Made by a program: the position numbers and the translations under genes | From: Macrotis lagotis | Taxonomy: Eukaryota; Chordata; Mammalia; Peramelemorphia; Peramelidae | NCBI RefSeq assembly: GCF_037893015.1 | Contig: NC_133661.1 | Location: forward strand, 226,271,157 to 226,335,156 | Length of the DNA stretch: 64,000 nt | Direction of reading: 5' to 3' | Notes under the pieces: model-generated | Database searches by the model: none | What the model was told of the DNA's origin: nothing | What the model saw: only the letters and a program-made list of their open reading frames with translations | In this document: positions 43,735 through 55,490 of the stretch, one piece after another | Layout: the number at the start of each line of letters is the position of its first letter | Position numbering within the stretch: the first letter of the stretch is position 1

Positions 43735-44640
43735 TAGAAAACTTTTGTCTATTCCTTCTTCCTTGTAAGGAGCTGAAATCTACTGCCCTATAATTCCTAC
43801 CCATTGTTCTTCATTCTCCCCTTTGTAGCCAAGGGATATAAATCTATCCTATAATATCACAGACTTTCTTAAGTCTTTGTACTTTGACCCCTGACATCAT
43901 TTTAGAAAGGGGAGGTGTGAGAGCAGGTTGAAAAGGACGATTTACCATACTTGATAAATGGACTTACTATTTTAATAGTGGTTAATGCTTCCATTTAGAT
44001 CAGTTATGTTATGTATCCTGCTAACATTTTGGTGAAGCCTGAGTTTCTTCTCAGATTAATGTTTTTAATGCATAAATTAAAATACCCAGAATTATATAGT
44101 AAACCATTTCTGTTGAAATATAGTAAGCAAAATATATATTTAAAAAATAGGTTCCTTGGCTCTAGGTTAAGAACCCTTTTTTAAGAAGGAATTTAAATAT
44201 CAGTGGGATTAGTATAGTAATGGATAAATGTGATTAGTTTATTTTGGTGTTCATAATCTTCATTTCAGCCCTTGGACATAAGACAGGAGGCAATACCAGC
44301 TCCTAGGAAGAATTAGGAAGGTTTCTACCTCTGGCTGAGGGAGATTAGTCCAGGTGGTTTAGTGTTCATATTTATTGTTTTTTGGGAAGTATTTTTAGCC
44401 ATTTGGAAGATAGCAGGATCCTTAGAATTATTGGAACAAGGCATCTGGGTGTGGTCTGAGTTATCTTTCCAATTTATTTCCCCCTTGCTCTGTAATCTTA
44501 ACCCTTGAATTTGCCTAGGATTAGCTTTTTTTCCCCCTCTTGAACTCACTATTGGTTTCTGTGTATGTGCTCCTTTGTTGCAAGATCCAGGGACTGTGCC
44601 TTAGCTATTATTGTATCCTCTGTTTAGTAAAGTGTCTTGC
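43735..44640 (+). other. TTC7B intron 1, nothing recognised
   Basis: No exon or clear repeat. Confidence 0.4.
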
Positions 44641-44945
44641 ACAAAATAGTAACTTAATAATTGCTTGTCGAGTTGAATGACCTTTGCTCATAACATTCCT
44701 CCTGGCAATAGTACAATTCTTTCTTTGCTCATACAAATTCTACCTGTCTTCCAAGGCCCACATCCTCCAAGAAGACTTTTCAGACTGTTCCCACTGTTGT
44801 GGACTGTTTAATCCTCTGATCCCAAGGGTATCATACACTGGGATATTCCTTTTACTGATCAACTCCTTAATGAGTTGCTCTATCAAAAAAAATATCATTA
44901 CCTGGTTGCCAGTCCTCTCTGGTAATGAGTATCTTTGAATTTAAC
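44641..44945 (-). mobile_element. L2-like ORF fragment
   Basis: 'gctcataacattcctcctgg', 'tctacctgtcttccaaggcc', 'aagaagacttttcagactgt' match reverse L2 remnants. Confidence 0.5.
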
Positions 44946-44984
44946 TGGATTTGTCCTCCAACAACAACATATTAAGAACAGAAA

Positions 44985-45075
44985 TTGAAGCCTCAGACAC
45001 TAAATAATTGCCTGTGTGACCTTGGGCAAGTCACTTAACTCCATTGCCTTAAATAAAAATATTTTTAAAAAAGGA
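44985..45075 (+). mobile_element. 5'-truncated WSINE1-related SINE, AT-tail variant
   Basis: Starts inside the body (gaagcctcagacactaaata) and ends 'ccattgccttaaataaaaat'. Same tail variant as 18823-18991. Confidence 0.75.
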
Positions 45076-45524
45076 AATTAACTATGAAAGTAATAAGGAT
45101 GGCTAATTGTCTTAGAATCAATTCTTCGTTAATGCTATAGAAGATAAAACAATTATAAAAGATAATTAGATATTGTCAGTTAGGTTTCTGATCATCACAA
45201 TAAGCAAATAGTGCAATAAAGCAAGCCGGATGAACTTTTTTTGGTTTCCTAGTCATGTAAAAGGTATGTTTATTGCCAACTATAGTCTGTTAAGTATGTA
45301 ATAGTATTATGTCTAAAAACAATGTCCACACTTTAATTAAAAATACTTTATGGCTAAAAATGCTAAGGTTTCAAGTGAGTCAAAATCTTTTTGTTGTTAA
45401 GAGGCTCTTGTCTCTGTGTTGATGGCTATTGAATATTCAGGATGATGGTTGCTGCAGGTGATAGTAGGCAATTCTTAAAATAAGATAACAATGAAGTTTA
45501 CCACATTTGTTGATTCTTCTTTTC

Positions 45525-45726
45525 TTTCTTTTTGAATTATAAAGATTTTATTTATTTTGAATTTTACAATTTTTCCTCTAATCTTACTTCCCTCCCCCTA
45601 CTCCCCACAGAAGGCAGTTTGCCAGTCTTTACATTGTTTCCATGGTATACATTGATCCAAATTGAATGTGATGAGAGAGAAATCATATATCCTTAAGGAA
45701 GAAACATAAAATGTAAGTGATAGCAA
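45525..45726 (-). mobile_element. Short 5'-truncated L1 with 16-bp TSD
   Basis: Only the last ~200 bases of the L1 3' UTR ('acattgtttccatggtatac', 'gagagagaaatcatatatcc'), with its A-rich tail at the left. A perfect 16-bp duplication (gttgattcttcttttc) lies at 45509-45524 and 45727-45742, which makes the insertion boundary exact. Confidence 0.92.
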
Positions 45727-45924
45727 GTTGATTCTTCTTTTCACTTGAATTCTTAGAGTCATTTTAAGGTTATTAATTGAATTTAATTTCAATCTTTTTA
45801 GACCATTCTTATTAAAATTTTATGCAAATTAGAAAAAATATGAGTAAGTATTCAGGACAGACAGTATTTTACATATATACATATAGGGTTTTTTTAAGGT
45901 ACCTTAAAAAACATTCTTCTGTTC

Positions 45925-46680
45925 TACAGGCATTTATTAAGTCCCTATGTTATGTGTAAGACACTAGAGATTCTAAAGCAAAACAGTCCCTGCCCTCAAA
46001 GAGCTAATACCCTACAGGGGGAAAAACATGAATACAGATAAATCTAACATATGAAAGGAAATACATTAGAAGGTTTTTTTGGGAGGGGACAACATGTAAA
46101 TAGGAGATATACTTGAGCTTGATTGTGCAGCATGGAAGATACTGACACAGAACTGCCTGGTCTGGAGTGCTCCCATTAGAGAAGGTGCTGTGCTCTATAA
46201 GCATGGCAGAATGGGAGCAGCTCAAAGGAAGTGTGGAATGTGCAAATTTAGAGAGCCCACCCAAATGTTCACATGGACTGTTTGTGCCTGACCAATGGTG
46301 GAACCTTCTGAGCTCATATTAGTTTGATCAGCCACAGTTGTAAACATTCTAACTTATGTCTAAAATAGTGATGTTGTTTTGGTCTTCAGTAAGAATTTCA
46401 ATAAGTCAAGAACTAACCAAACAACCAATTTGAGATTCTTGTAGGCAAAGGAGGAGGAGAACAATTCTAGGTATGGAGCAGTTTGTGAAAAAGGCAAACA
46501 TAGGAGATGGAATGTCTTTCATGAATAATAGTAAACAGGCCAGTTTGGTTAGAGGGAGGGGAAGAATGTGTGTGAGGAAGAATAATGAAAGAATTCTAAA
46601 GATTAGAGCCAGATTATGAAGAGTTTTGAATGCCAGAGGCCTTTGTATTTTTTCCTATTGATTCTAATCCTATAAGTATG
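45925..46680 (+). mobile_element. L2 3' remnants
   Basis: 45925-46045: 'ggcatttattaagtccctat', 'acagtccctgccctcaaaga'. 46440-46660: 'ggagatggaatgtctttcat', 'ggccagtttggttagaggga', 'gagttttgaatgccagaggc'. Both blocks follow L2 order. Confidence 0.55.
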
Positions 46681-47640
46681 CAATGTAGGTGTAATTCTCA
46701 TTTTATATAAGAGAAAATTAAGACCTTGTCTAAGGTCAGACAGCTAGTAAACAGAAAGACTAGGACTACTTTTGATTGTTCAGTGATTTCTGTTGTATCT
46801 GAATCTGTAATCTTATTTGGAGTTTTCTTGGCAAAGATTCCCAATTTCAATATTGTTGTGTCTCAGAGAATAGGAAGGTCCCACAGGGCTGAGCACAGTG
46901 GAACACATATAATATTTATAGATTAAGTTCTCACTCTTATATGGGCATTTGTAGTGCCCTCAAATAATTATAATAGTAATATCAAAGGTTACTGATCATA
47001 CATCCCCATGACAGATATAATAATAATGAAAACATTCAAAATATTGTGAAATTTAAGAACAATGTGATGTAAAGACATGATGTGAGCACATGCCTTTGGA
47101 AAAAAAGACTTTGTTACTTGTAGGATTGCTTTCAAGTTTACCAAATTTGTTTATTATTTATTAAACAGACCTTCAATTTATTAAAAAATGCCCCCATCTT
47201 TGAAGCAAAAAATAACCGAAGTACAATAAAACAAGGTATATCTTTATATTTCTAAAAACTTAAGCTTGTTGTGCTTTTCTTCTTTCTGGTCCTTCTCATC
47301 AATCATGTGAGGTAAGTGGTAATCTGTTATTTCCCCTGGGTGAGAGAACTGAGACTCAGGAGTTAAACAATTGTTAATTATCCCACAGGTTGTAAGGTTT
47401 GGAACTGAGACACAAACCCCTGTTTTCTAACTGAAATTTGTGTTCTTTTTCCATTTATATCATGCTGCCTCATCAGTCCATTTATTGCTAGCCCAATATT
47501 GAAGCTATTCCAACTTCATAAAAGTTAGTAGAGTTTGAGATTTCATGGTATGCCCCTTTGGAAAATCCAGTTACTTATCTGTCATGCTAAAACATAAAGA
47601 GGATTTAAATGGTAGGTTCCATTCTGTGTTGCTTTTTTTG
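46681..47640 (+). other. TTC7B intron 1, nothing firm
   Basis: Only weak MIR-like words (near 47330-47470). No exon recognised. Confidence 0.4.
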
Positions 47641-47644
47641 GATA

Positions 47645-47647
<3 letters not shown>

Positions 47648-47681
<34 letters not shown>
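47648..47681. repeat. (GT)n microsatellite
   Basis: About 16 TG units, followed by a TATG/TATA-rich segment. Confidence 0.95.
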
Positions 47682-47686
<5 letters not shown>

Positions 47687-47739
47687 ATATATGTATGTAT
47701 CTCCTCAGTGCCATCCGAAGTTCACTGAAGTTAAGTTAT

Positions 47740-48340
47740 TAGGCCTTATATTAGTCTTTGTGTCTTCTAGTGTATAGCATAGTGCTGGGCCCATTGAAGA
47801 GGTTCAGTAAAATCATTGACCTTCATTGCACATATCCAATCTGAATTGCTTTATTCTTGGTCCTCAATCTGGTCATGTGGAAAAGGAATTTGAGGCCAAT
47901 TATACTGTTGCCTCATCGACCAGCAGTAGCACCTTATGTCCCTGTCATCCAGCCAGCAATTTCATTTGGTCCTCAGGAAATGGTGTTGGCTCCTCTGATT
48001 CAGAGCAAATTCATGTGGGAGGCCTCAGGCTACTCTAGGTGACCTCATGCTTGGCAGACTATTGGAACTTATGGCCTATTTTACTTGTTTAGAGACCAAC
48101 ATTTCCCTTCTAAGGAGCCAAGGTGTTTTCCCTTGCTGGGAAAGTGTTTGCTGATTTGTTTAGAAACCAGCTCCAACTGTGACAAATGAAAGAGTGAGTT
48201 TCCCTTGGCAAAAAGGGTTAGATGGCCTTAGTACAAAACAGATGGGTCAGCCGCAAACCACAGAAAATCAAGCTGAAGGCCAAGGAAAGAAATGTTCTTG
48301 AGGACACTGCCCTAGGCATCTCTGTATTGTTACTCAGTTC
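47740..48340 (+). other. TTC7B intron 1, unassigned
   Basis: Two overlapping short ORFs (47826-48038, 47857-48042) have a less AT-rich composition than the surroundings but no recognised protein family or splice sites. Confidence 0.35.
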
Positions 48341-48344
48341 AGCA

Positions 48345-48412
48345 ATGGGAAGGAAGTGGAACTGGAGGAGGGTGAAGGATGGGAAGGAAGTGGAACTGGA
48401 GGAGGGTGAAGG
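48345..48412. repeat. Perfect 34-bp tandem duplication
   Basis: Two identical 34-base units (each begins atgggaaggaagtggaactg and ends gagggtgaagg), head to tail. Zero differences suggests a recent replication slip or length polymorphism. Confidence 0.95.
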
Positions 48413-48756
48413 TATTTGGGGAAGCTTGTTTTAAGTTTTGATTCTTTAGTACTTGTTTGGGGTTAGGGAGTATTTTAGTTAGGATTTAGCTAGCATTATA
48501 GAGATCAGAACACTTGGACTTTACATCTAAATTTGTCATGGATTGATTTTGCACAGGCTACTTTTAGAATTAGTTTTCCTTACTATCTAGTAAAATGGAA
48601 AGATCATTGGCCTTGAACCTCCATATCAATTGGCATGTCATTTAATTTTTCTGAGTCTAAGTACCAGCAAAATTGTATTTCTCACTGCTCTTTAACTTCA
48701 GACTCTACTTTGAGTAGGATGCCTGGATTATGAAAAAATTCTTTTGTAAACTTATT

Positions 48757-48920
48757 ATTTTTTTTTTAGGTTTTTTTGCAAGGCAAATGAGGTTAAGTGG
48801 CTTGCCCAAGGCCACACAGCTAGGTAATTATTAAGCGTCTGAGATCGATCGGATTTCAACTCAGGTACTCCTGACTCCAGGGCTGGTGCTTTATCCACTG
48901 TGCCATCTAGCTGCCCCTTG
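48757..48920 (-). mobile_element. WSINE1-type SINE with TSD
   Basis: 'gcaaggcaaatgaggttaag', 'aattattaagcgtctgagat', then a 4-base duplication (gatcgatcgg), head 'ccactgtgccatctagctgc'. TSD tgtaaacttatt at 48745-48756 and 48921-48932. Confidence 0.9.
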
Positions 48921-49009
48921 TGTAAACTTATTGAAGCATTGTTACCATTATTCTCTCAAGAGAGTTATGAGTTAAGTAACTCGTTTTCATAGAATATTTG
49001 CTGGGTAGT

Positions 49010-49320
49010 TATAAATATTCCTTGAATGCTTAGTGTGCTAGATGTTATAGTATTAAAAAACAAGGAGCACACAATTCTTTCCTTTTTAGAGCTTACTGTG
49101 GTAAAGAGATGTTAGAGAAGATAAAGGACTGGACATGGTGTCAGGAAGACTTTGACTCAAATCCAGCCCCAAATATTTACTAGCTTATATAATCATGGGC
49201 AAGTCATTTAATCTCTGTCTGCCTCAATTCCACCATATGTAAAATGGAGATAATAATGGCCCTTACCTCTCAGGTCTATTTGTAAAGAACACATATGTTT
49301 GAGCTATTAGTTTTTATTAC
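49010..49320 (+). mobile_element. L2 and MIR-like remnants
   Basis: 49015-49105 resembles an L2 3' block. 49125-49310 has a SINE/MIR body ('aatcatgggcaagtcattta', 'catatgtaaaatggagataa'). Confidence 0.5.
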
Positions 49321-49839
49321 TTTTTAATTGAACTAAATCTATCACAGATCAGTAGTATTAAAGTGGATGGCACAAGTCCTGTGGAAACACAGTAAGATAA
49401 TGATAATCACAATGGGTTTTAATTAGGGGAGGTTTTAAGGAAGAGCTGTTTTGAATGAGATCCTGAAAGATGTGACAGATTTGAATTGGCAGAGAGAAAG
49501 GACATTTAAGGCGCAGTAAAAGCACTAATACCCATGTAAAGTCAAATTAATTTTTTATAAGACCCTCTATTAGATTGAAAATGTCTTGCTCTTTCGTCTT
49601 GCTTTCCCCCACTCTTGTCTTCCTTCAACACAAGTTCTTATACCTAGTTTCAGTTCATATTTGTTGAATGATTATTGTTTTTATTTTAAAAGAGGTATAA
49701 AAGTAGGAATGAGTAACCTGTGGGAATGACAACCCAGAAGAAGAAAGACAATTTTTGAATCTTAGACTCATAGAGTTTTAGAATTAAAAAGGACCTTAGA
49801 AGTTAGTACAGTCCCTTTCTTTTAAAAATAAGGATCCAG

Positions 49840-50004
49840 GGATGGCTAGGTGCTACAGGGGATAGAGTACCAGCCCTGGAGTCAAGAGTACCTGAGTTCA
49901 AATCTGGCGTCATACACTTAATAATTACCTAGGTGTGTGGCCTTGAGCAAGCCACTTAACCCCATTTCCTTGCAAAAAAACCCTAAAAAATAAAAAAATA
50001 AAAT
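49840..50004 (+). mobile_element. WSINE1-type SINE with TSD
   Basis: 'ggatggctaggtgctacagg' head, 'cctaggtgtgtggccttgag', A-rich tail. TSD aaaaataaggatccag (49824-49839) / aaaaataaggatacag (50005-50020), one mismatch. It splits an old L2-type repeat. Confidence 0.9.
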
Positions 50005-50059
50005 AAAAATAAGGATACAGAAATCAAGACTTAAATGAATTGACCAAGATTTATTGATG

Positions 50060-50494
50060 GTGTTGTTCAATTTTTTTTTTTTTTTTAGCCAAGTCCAACT
50101 CTTTGTGACCTCATTTGGTTTTAGGTTTTGTTTGTTTTTTTTTTTTTGCAAGGCAAATGGGGTTAAGTGGCTTGCCCAAGGCCACATGGCTAGGTAATTA
50201 TTAAGTGTCTGAGACCAGATTTGAACCCAGCTACTCCTGACTCCAGGGCTGGTGCTTCATCCACTGCTCCACCTAGCCGCCCCCTCATTTGGTTTTTACT
50301 GGCAAAGATATTGGAATGGTTTGCCATTTCCTTCTCCAGCTCATTTTATAGATGAAGAAACTGAGGCAAACAGTATTAAGTGAATTGCCAGGGTCACAAA
50401 GCAATAAATATCTAAGGCCAGATTTCAGCCCAGGAAGATGAGTCTTCTGAACTTCAGGCCTGGTACTTTATTCATTGTGCCACCTAGTTGCTCT
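50060..50494 (-). mobile_element. MAR1-type SINE interrupted by WSINE1
   Basis: Left part 'agccaagtccaactctttgt' (tail), right part from 50283 'tactggcaaagatattggaa', 'tagatgaagaaactgaggca', head 'cattgtgccacctagttgct'. The nested SINE lies at 50123-50282. Confidence 0.85.
50123..50282 (-). mobile_element. WSINE1-type SINE nested in MAR1
   Basis: 'gcaaggcaaatggggttaag', 'aattattaagtgtctgagac', head 'ccactgctccacctagccgc'. TSD cctcatttggtttt at 50109-50122 and 50283-50296. Confidence 0.92.
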
Positions 50495-50666
50495 TGGCCA
50501 AGATAATAGCAGATTAATGAGAATTGGGGGCTAAAACCCACATCTCCTAATTCATAGATCACTTTCCCTTTTAGTGTCTTAATGTAAGTTAAATTTAATT
50601 GCTGCCTCTTTCATTAGACAGTAATCAATCAATACACTCTTAAGATCTATTGAAGGAACTTGGGAT

Positions 50667-50959
50667 GAGGTTTATCTTTTATCCTCGAAGACCATGACAT
50701 CAGGGAGGTGATGTGATGACAAGCTCATGATTTGTGTTTGAGTTGGGGTGGGGAGGGAGCTTTGCTAAGTCACTGGCCTCACTTTCTCCTCTGGAACCAT
50801 CTGGGTTCAATGACCAGATATGAATTAGGACCACTGATGTGAGGCAGTCAGAGTTAAGTGACTTGCCCAAGGTCACACAGCTAGTGAGTATCAAGTGTCT
50901 GAGGCAGTATTCTTGTCCTCCTGATTCCAGGGCCAGTGCTCTGTCCATTTGCCCTCTAC
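50667..50959 (-). mobile_element. Long tRNA-type SINE with 14-bp TSD
   Basis: Tail 'atcctcgaagaccatgacat' at left, 'ctcctctggaaccatctggg', then 'gtcacacagctagtgagtat' and a shortened head. Perfect TSD aaggaacttgggat at 50653-50666 and 50960-50973. Confidence 0.9.
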
Positions 50960-50973
50960 AAGGAACTTGGGAT

Positions 50974-52740
50974 AATTAACATTCTCTCAAACCTGTCTGT
51001 CTTCTTCAAGCTAAAAGTCTTGAAGTAAGGTCTGTCAATTAGAAGGGAGATTAGATTTATTTTCTTTACCCCCTGAGGGTAAAGGATCGTTGAGTGGAAG
51101 TTTCTGAGAGAAACTCTGGTTCAATGAGAACCAAAACAACCTGCCAGCTAGAACCAGAGGTCTCTGATAGAGAATTCCCTCACTTGCCTGGAGGGATTTG
51201 ACCATGTGGTCCCTAAGATCCCTTCTATGATTCAAGGCTAGAATCAAATTGGAGAGCTTGGGAGGTTGTGGAGTGATTGTGCTAGACTTAAGAGGAGGAT
51301 TTTAGAAAGTATTGAGCTCCTTTGAAGAAAGGTGCTGTATTCATTAGATTTATATTGCTTTACTCTTTACACAACTTTGTCAGACTTCAGTAAATGGTTA
51401 AAACAAAGGTCTCTGCAAATATAAAGATTATTGACTTGAGAGTCTAATGGAATTGAGAGTTGGCTTTTGAGGTTTCTGGAATTCAAAGTGCCTCCTGATG
51501 GATTTTCTCCTCAGGAACTGAAGAGTACCCCCTGAAGAAATGGCTTTCCTGTGTTGGCGGGTGTGAGTGTGGGCCATGACCATATGTTGTTTTGCATATG
51601 TTATTAAAATCAGGAAAAAGTTTTCCTGGCTAAGGGAAATGAATCATGACTCCTCCCCCCACCCCCAGTCTATGGTTGCTATGGAATCTAATGAGAAAAG
51701 TAGCACTATAGGTACTTCTTGGTGGTCTGTAGAAGTGTTTCAGTTGAAAGGGATTCTGGGCAAATGTGGAGATCAGGTCCTGGGTGCATATAACCAGATT
51801 TAAAGACTCCTGTGTTTCTACTGTTCAGCTAGTGGGGATAAATGAAAGTTCTAAGTGTCTAATTCAGCATCCTATTGTTTATCCATTACCAAACCAGTTT
51901 TGAATGTTGCCTTGACCTAGTTGCCCTGGACTTAATGGTTTTCTGACTTAACTTCCTCTTGGGACATTGCTGCCTCAGGCCCATTTAACTCCATGAACCA
52001 AGATCACTGTTACTCTGCTTTTATTAACAGCAGAGTTCTTTTCAGCCCTTTTGATTCCATCTTCACTTGTTTCTGTGGCCATTAACATTTTGCTATTCTG
52101 TAACAGATGATTCATTGGGCCTCTATTTTATTGGACTCTTATTTTATTTCAATCAGTATTAATCAGTTTGTTGTGATTCCAAAGATGTAGTGATTTTAAG
52201 TTCTGATAGTAGGCCTCAGAGCTGTGAACTACAGATTGTAAGTTCAATTACTTAATCATAGAAAGCTACCAAGAAGACCTCTCCCTTGTTTTTCCTTCTT
52301 ATGGTGACCAAACCCAGCTTGGCAGTGGTGACTCAATTACATTGAAAGCCCCTCCCCCCCAGCTATTTTTGTTGCCTTTCTATCTTTTTGTCATCCCAAT
52401 ATTGCCCAACATGGGGAGATTGTCCCATGCAGATGTTTTGACATCTCTTTATCAACCCAGTCCTTAATTATGTTCATTGACTTGGTGGGACCTCCCCAAG
52501 AGTCATGATTGATCTATTAAGATCTGCTCACTTGACCATTTGCCCATCAATTAGATTCTGTATTTTATGTGAACCCTCCTAGAGTAGCGGGGCAAGATTG
52601 GTCTGTACATCAATAAGACTGTATTTTTTTTTTACTGTTCCACTTGAATTGTCTGGGTTTCAAGCACTAGAAACCTAAGACTCTTGAGGAAGTAGACATC
52701 TCAGATTGTGAGGAAGATCTGTGGTTTACTTCATTAGAGA
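50974..52740 (+). other. TTC7B intron 1, low-repeat interval
   Basis: About 1.8 kb with no exon and no recognised repeat. The ORFs at 51035-51247 and 51567-51803 show no family. Confidence 0.4.
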
Positions 52741-52751
52741 GGGCAGAAACT

Positions 52752-53866
52752 TAAATTAGACCAACACCTCCCACCCTATACCAAGATAAGATCAAAATGG
52801 ACACAGGATTTAGACATAAAAAACAATATTATAAGCAAACTAGATGATCAAAGAGTAGTACACCTGTCAGATCTATAGAAAGGAAAGCAGTTTATGACCA
52901 AGAAAGAGATGGAGAACACCATTAAAAACAAGCCAGATAATTTGGTTACATTAAATTAAAAAGCTTTTGCACAGACAAAACCACTGTAACCAAGATCAAA
53001 AGAAATGTAGTAAATTGGGAAATGATTTTTACAACTAGTATTTCTGACAAAGAAATCATTTCTAAAATGTACAAAGAACTGAGTAAAATTTTCAAAAAAT
53101 AAGCCATTCCCCATTTGACAAATGGTCAAAGGATAAGCAAAGACAATTTACAACTGAGGAAATCAAAATGATTCAGTCATATAAAAAATTGCTCTAAATC
53201 ACTACTTATTAGAGAAATGCAAATTAAAGCATCTCTGAGGTACCAATTCACACCTCTCAGCCTGGCCAATATGACCAGAAAGGACAATGATCAATGTTGG
53301 TAGGGATGTGGGCAATTTGGGACACTAATGCATTGTTGGTGGAGCTATGAACTCATCCTTTCTGGAGAGCAATTTGGAATTATGCCCAAAAGGCAACAAA
53401 AATATGTATGCCCTTTGATCTAGCAAGCCTGGAAGTGTTTGATGCTGAGCAAGATGAGCAGAATCAGGAAAACATTGTACACCTTAACAGCAACATGGGG
53501 GGTGATGATCAATCTTAATGGACTTGCTCATTCCATCAGTGCAACAATCAGGGATAATTTTGGGATATCTGCAATGGAGACTATCATCTGTAGAGAAAGA
53601 ATTGTGGAGTTTGAACAAAGACTAAAGACTATTACCTTCAATTTAGGATAAAAAAATACTATATTAATATGTAATTTTGTTATCTCTTATACTTTACTTT
53701 TTTTCTTTAAGGATATGATTTCTCTCTCATCATATTCAACTTAGATCAGTGTAAACCATGGAAACAATCTAAAGACTAACAGACTGCCTTCTGTGGGGGG
53801 TGGGGGAGGGAAGCAAGAATGGGGAAAAATTGTAAAACTCAAAATAATAAAATCTTTAAAAAAATA
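52752..53866 (+). mobile_element. L1 3' end, internally deleted
   Basis: The only long sense-strand L1 in the intron. 'aattagaccaacacctccca', 'ggttacattaaattaaaaag', 'gagaaatgcaaattaaagca', 'ggacaatgatcaatgttggt', then a jump near 53430 from 'ctttgatctagcaa' to 'gctgagcaagatgagcag', and the 3' UTR 'taaaccatggaaacaatcta' with final A-rich tail. The stretch between the jump points is present in the antisense copies at 24.6 and 39.1 kb, so this copy carries an internal deletion. Confidence 0.85.
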
Positions 53867-54304
53867 AAATGCCATTGATTCAGAGCTCTGCCTTAGTGGT
53901 TTTTCTTGCAGATTGTTCAGTTTTAGAGTACTGCTATTCTCTTCTTACCATTGCCCTGAGGTTTGCTTCAAAATGTTTTGACAGAAGCCCTTTCCTTTCT
54001 CTTCCTTGTCTTGGGAAGCCTTTGATAAATATTGTATTTAGAGCTGAAAGGGATCTTAAGTATTGACAGTCTTTTTGGAGGGGAACCTGAGATTATAGAA
54101 GGGAAGTAACTTTCCCAAGGGCACACAGATAGAAAGGAATAGAATCAAAATTTCAATCTGAATCTTCTGGTATTAACTTAGAATTTTTCTGACTATTATT
54201 ATTAACAGTGTAAGACCTTATACATCTGGATTATCAAAAGGAATAACACCAGATGTTTGAAGGAGATGTTCCAAAGTCAATCAGGGTTTTGTTTTTTGTT
54301 TGTT

Positions 54305-55215
54305 TTGTTTTTTTTTTGTTTTCAACATTCATTTTTTGTAAGATTTTAGTAAAATTTTTCTCCCTCCCTCTCATCTTCTCTCCCCAAGATTGCAAGCAAT
54401 CTGATAGAGGTAATACATATGCAATCATATAAACTTATTTCCACATTAAGGTATTTTGTGAAAGAAGAAACAGAACAAAAGGGAAAAACCACAAAAACCC
54501 CCAAACAAAAAAAAAAAAAGTAAAAATAATAGCTTTCAGGATCTGCATTCAGACTCTATAATTCTTTTAATGCATATGGGTAACATCTTCCATAATAAGT
54601 CTTTTGGAATTATTTTTGGTAATAGTATTGCTTAGAAGAGTTAAATCAGTCATAGTTGATCAACTCATAATATTGCTTTTACTTTATACAGTGTTCTCTT
54701 GGTTCTGCTCACTTCACTCGGCATCAACTCATCTAAGTCTTTCTAGGTTTTTCTGAAATTTGCCTGTTCATCATTACATTCATAGACCACAACTTGTTCA
54801 ACCATTCTTAAGTTGATGGGTAGTCCCTCAATTTCCAAGTCTTTGCCATTGCAAAAAACCCCCAACTCAAACAGCAATCTGCTCTGAATATTTTTGTACA
54901 TGTAAGTCCTTTTCTGTCTTTTATAATTTCCCGGAGAAAACAGACCAAGTATTTGTATTGCTGCATCAGTTGATTGTCCTTTGGGCATAGATCTTAATTG
55001 CTCTACAGAATGGTTGTATCAATTCACAACCACACCAGCAGTGCCTTAGTGTCCTAGTTTTCTATATCCTTTCCAACATTTATCATTTCCCTCTTCTGTC
55101 ATATTAGCCTTTCTGATAGGTGTAATTTGCATTTCTCCAATCAATAGTGATTTAGAGAATTTTTTCATATGACTATAGATAACTTTAATTTCTTCATCAG
55201 CTAGCCAGTAGAAGA
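54305..55215 (-). mobile_element. Old L1 3' end (second L1 type)
   Basis: 'cattcataccaca'-like L1 order: 'gttctgctcacttcactcgg', 'accattcttaagttgatggg', 'gtcctttgggcatagatctt', 'tctctgatca'-like 'tttctccaatcaatagtgat'. More diverged than the 23.9/38.5-kb type. Confidence 0.65.
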
Positions 55216-55337
55216 AACCTGGCTAGAGTTTTGTCATCAATGTGGGGTAAGAAAAGAACTGCCTGTGTTTTCTGAGAGACTATATGTTCGGTTTCAACAA
55301 AGATGGAAGTTGTCGCCTTCTGGATTAGAGATTTTTT

Positions 55338-55473
55338 TTTGCAAGGCAGTGGGGTTAAGTGACTTGCCCAAGGTCATACAGCTAGGTAATTAAGTGTCTG
55401 AGGCTGTATTTGAACTCAGGTACTCCTGACTCCAGGATAGGTGCCCTATCCACTGCACCATCTAACTGCCCCA
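55338..55473 (-). mobile_element. WSINE1-type SINE with 17-bp TSD
   Basis: 'gcaaggcagtggggttaagt', 'cagctaggtaattaagtgtc' (one tta unit shorter than usual), head 'ccactgcaccatctaactgc'. TSD tggattagagatttttt at 55321-55337 and 55474-55490. Confidence 0.92.
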
Positions 55474-55490
55474 TGGATTAGAGATTTTTT

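Noticed and set aside
47826-48042. Two overlapping short ORFs with balanced composition
   Set aside because: No recognised family, no splice sites around them and no support for a gene. Left as unassigned intron.
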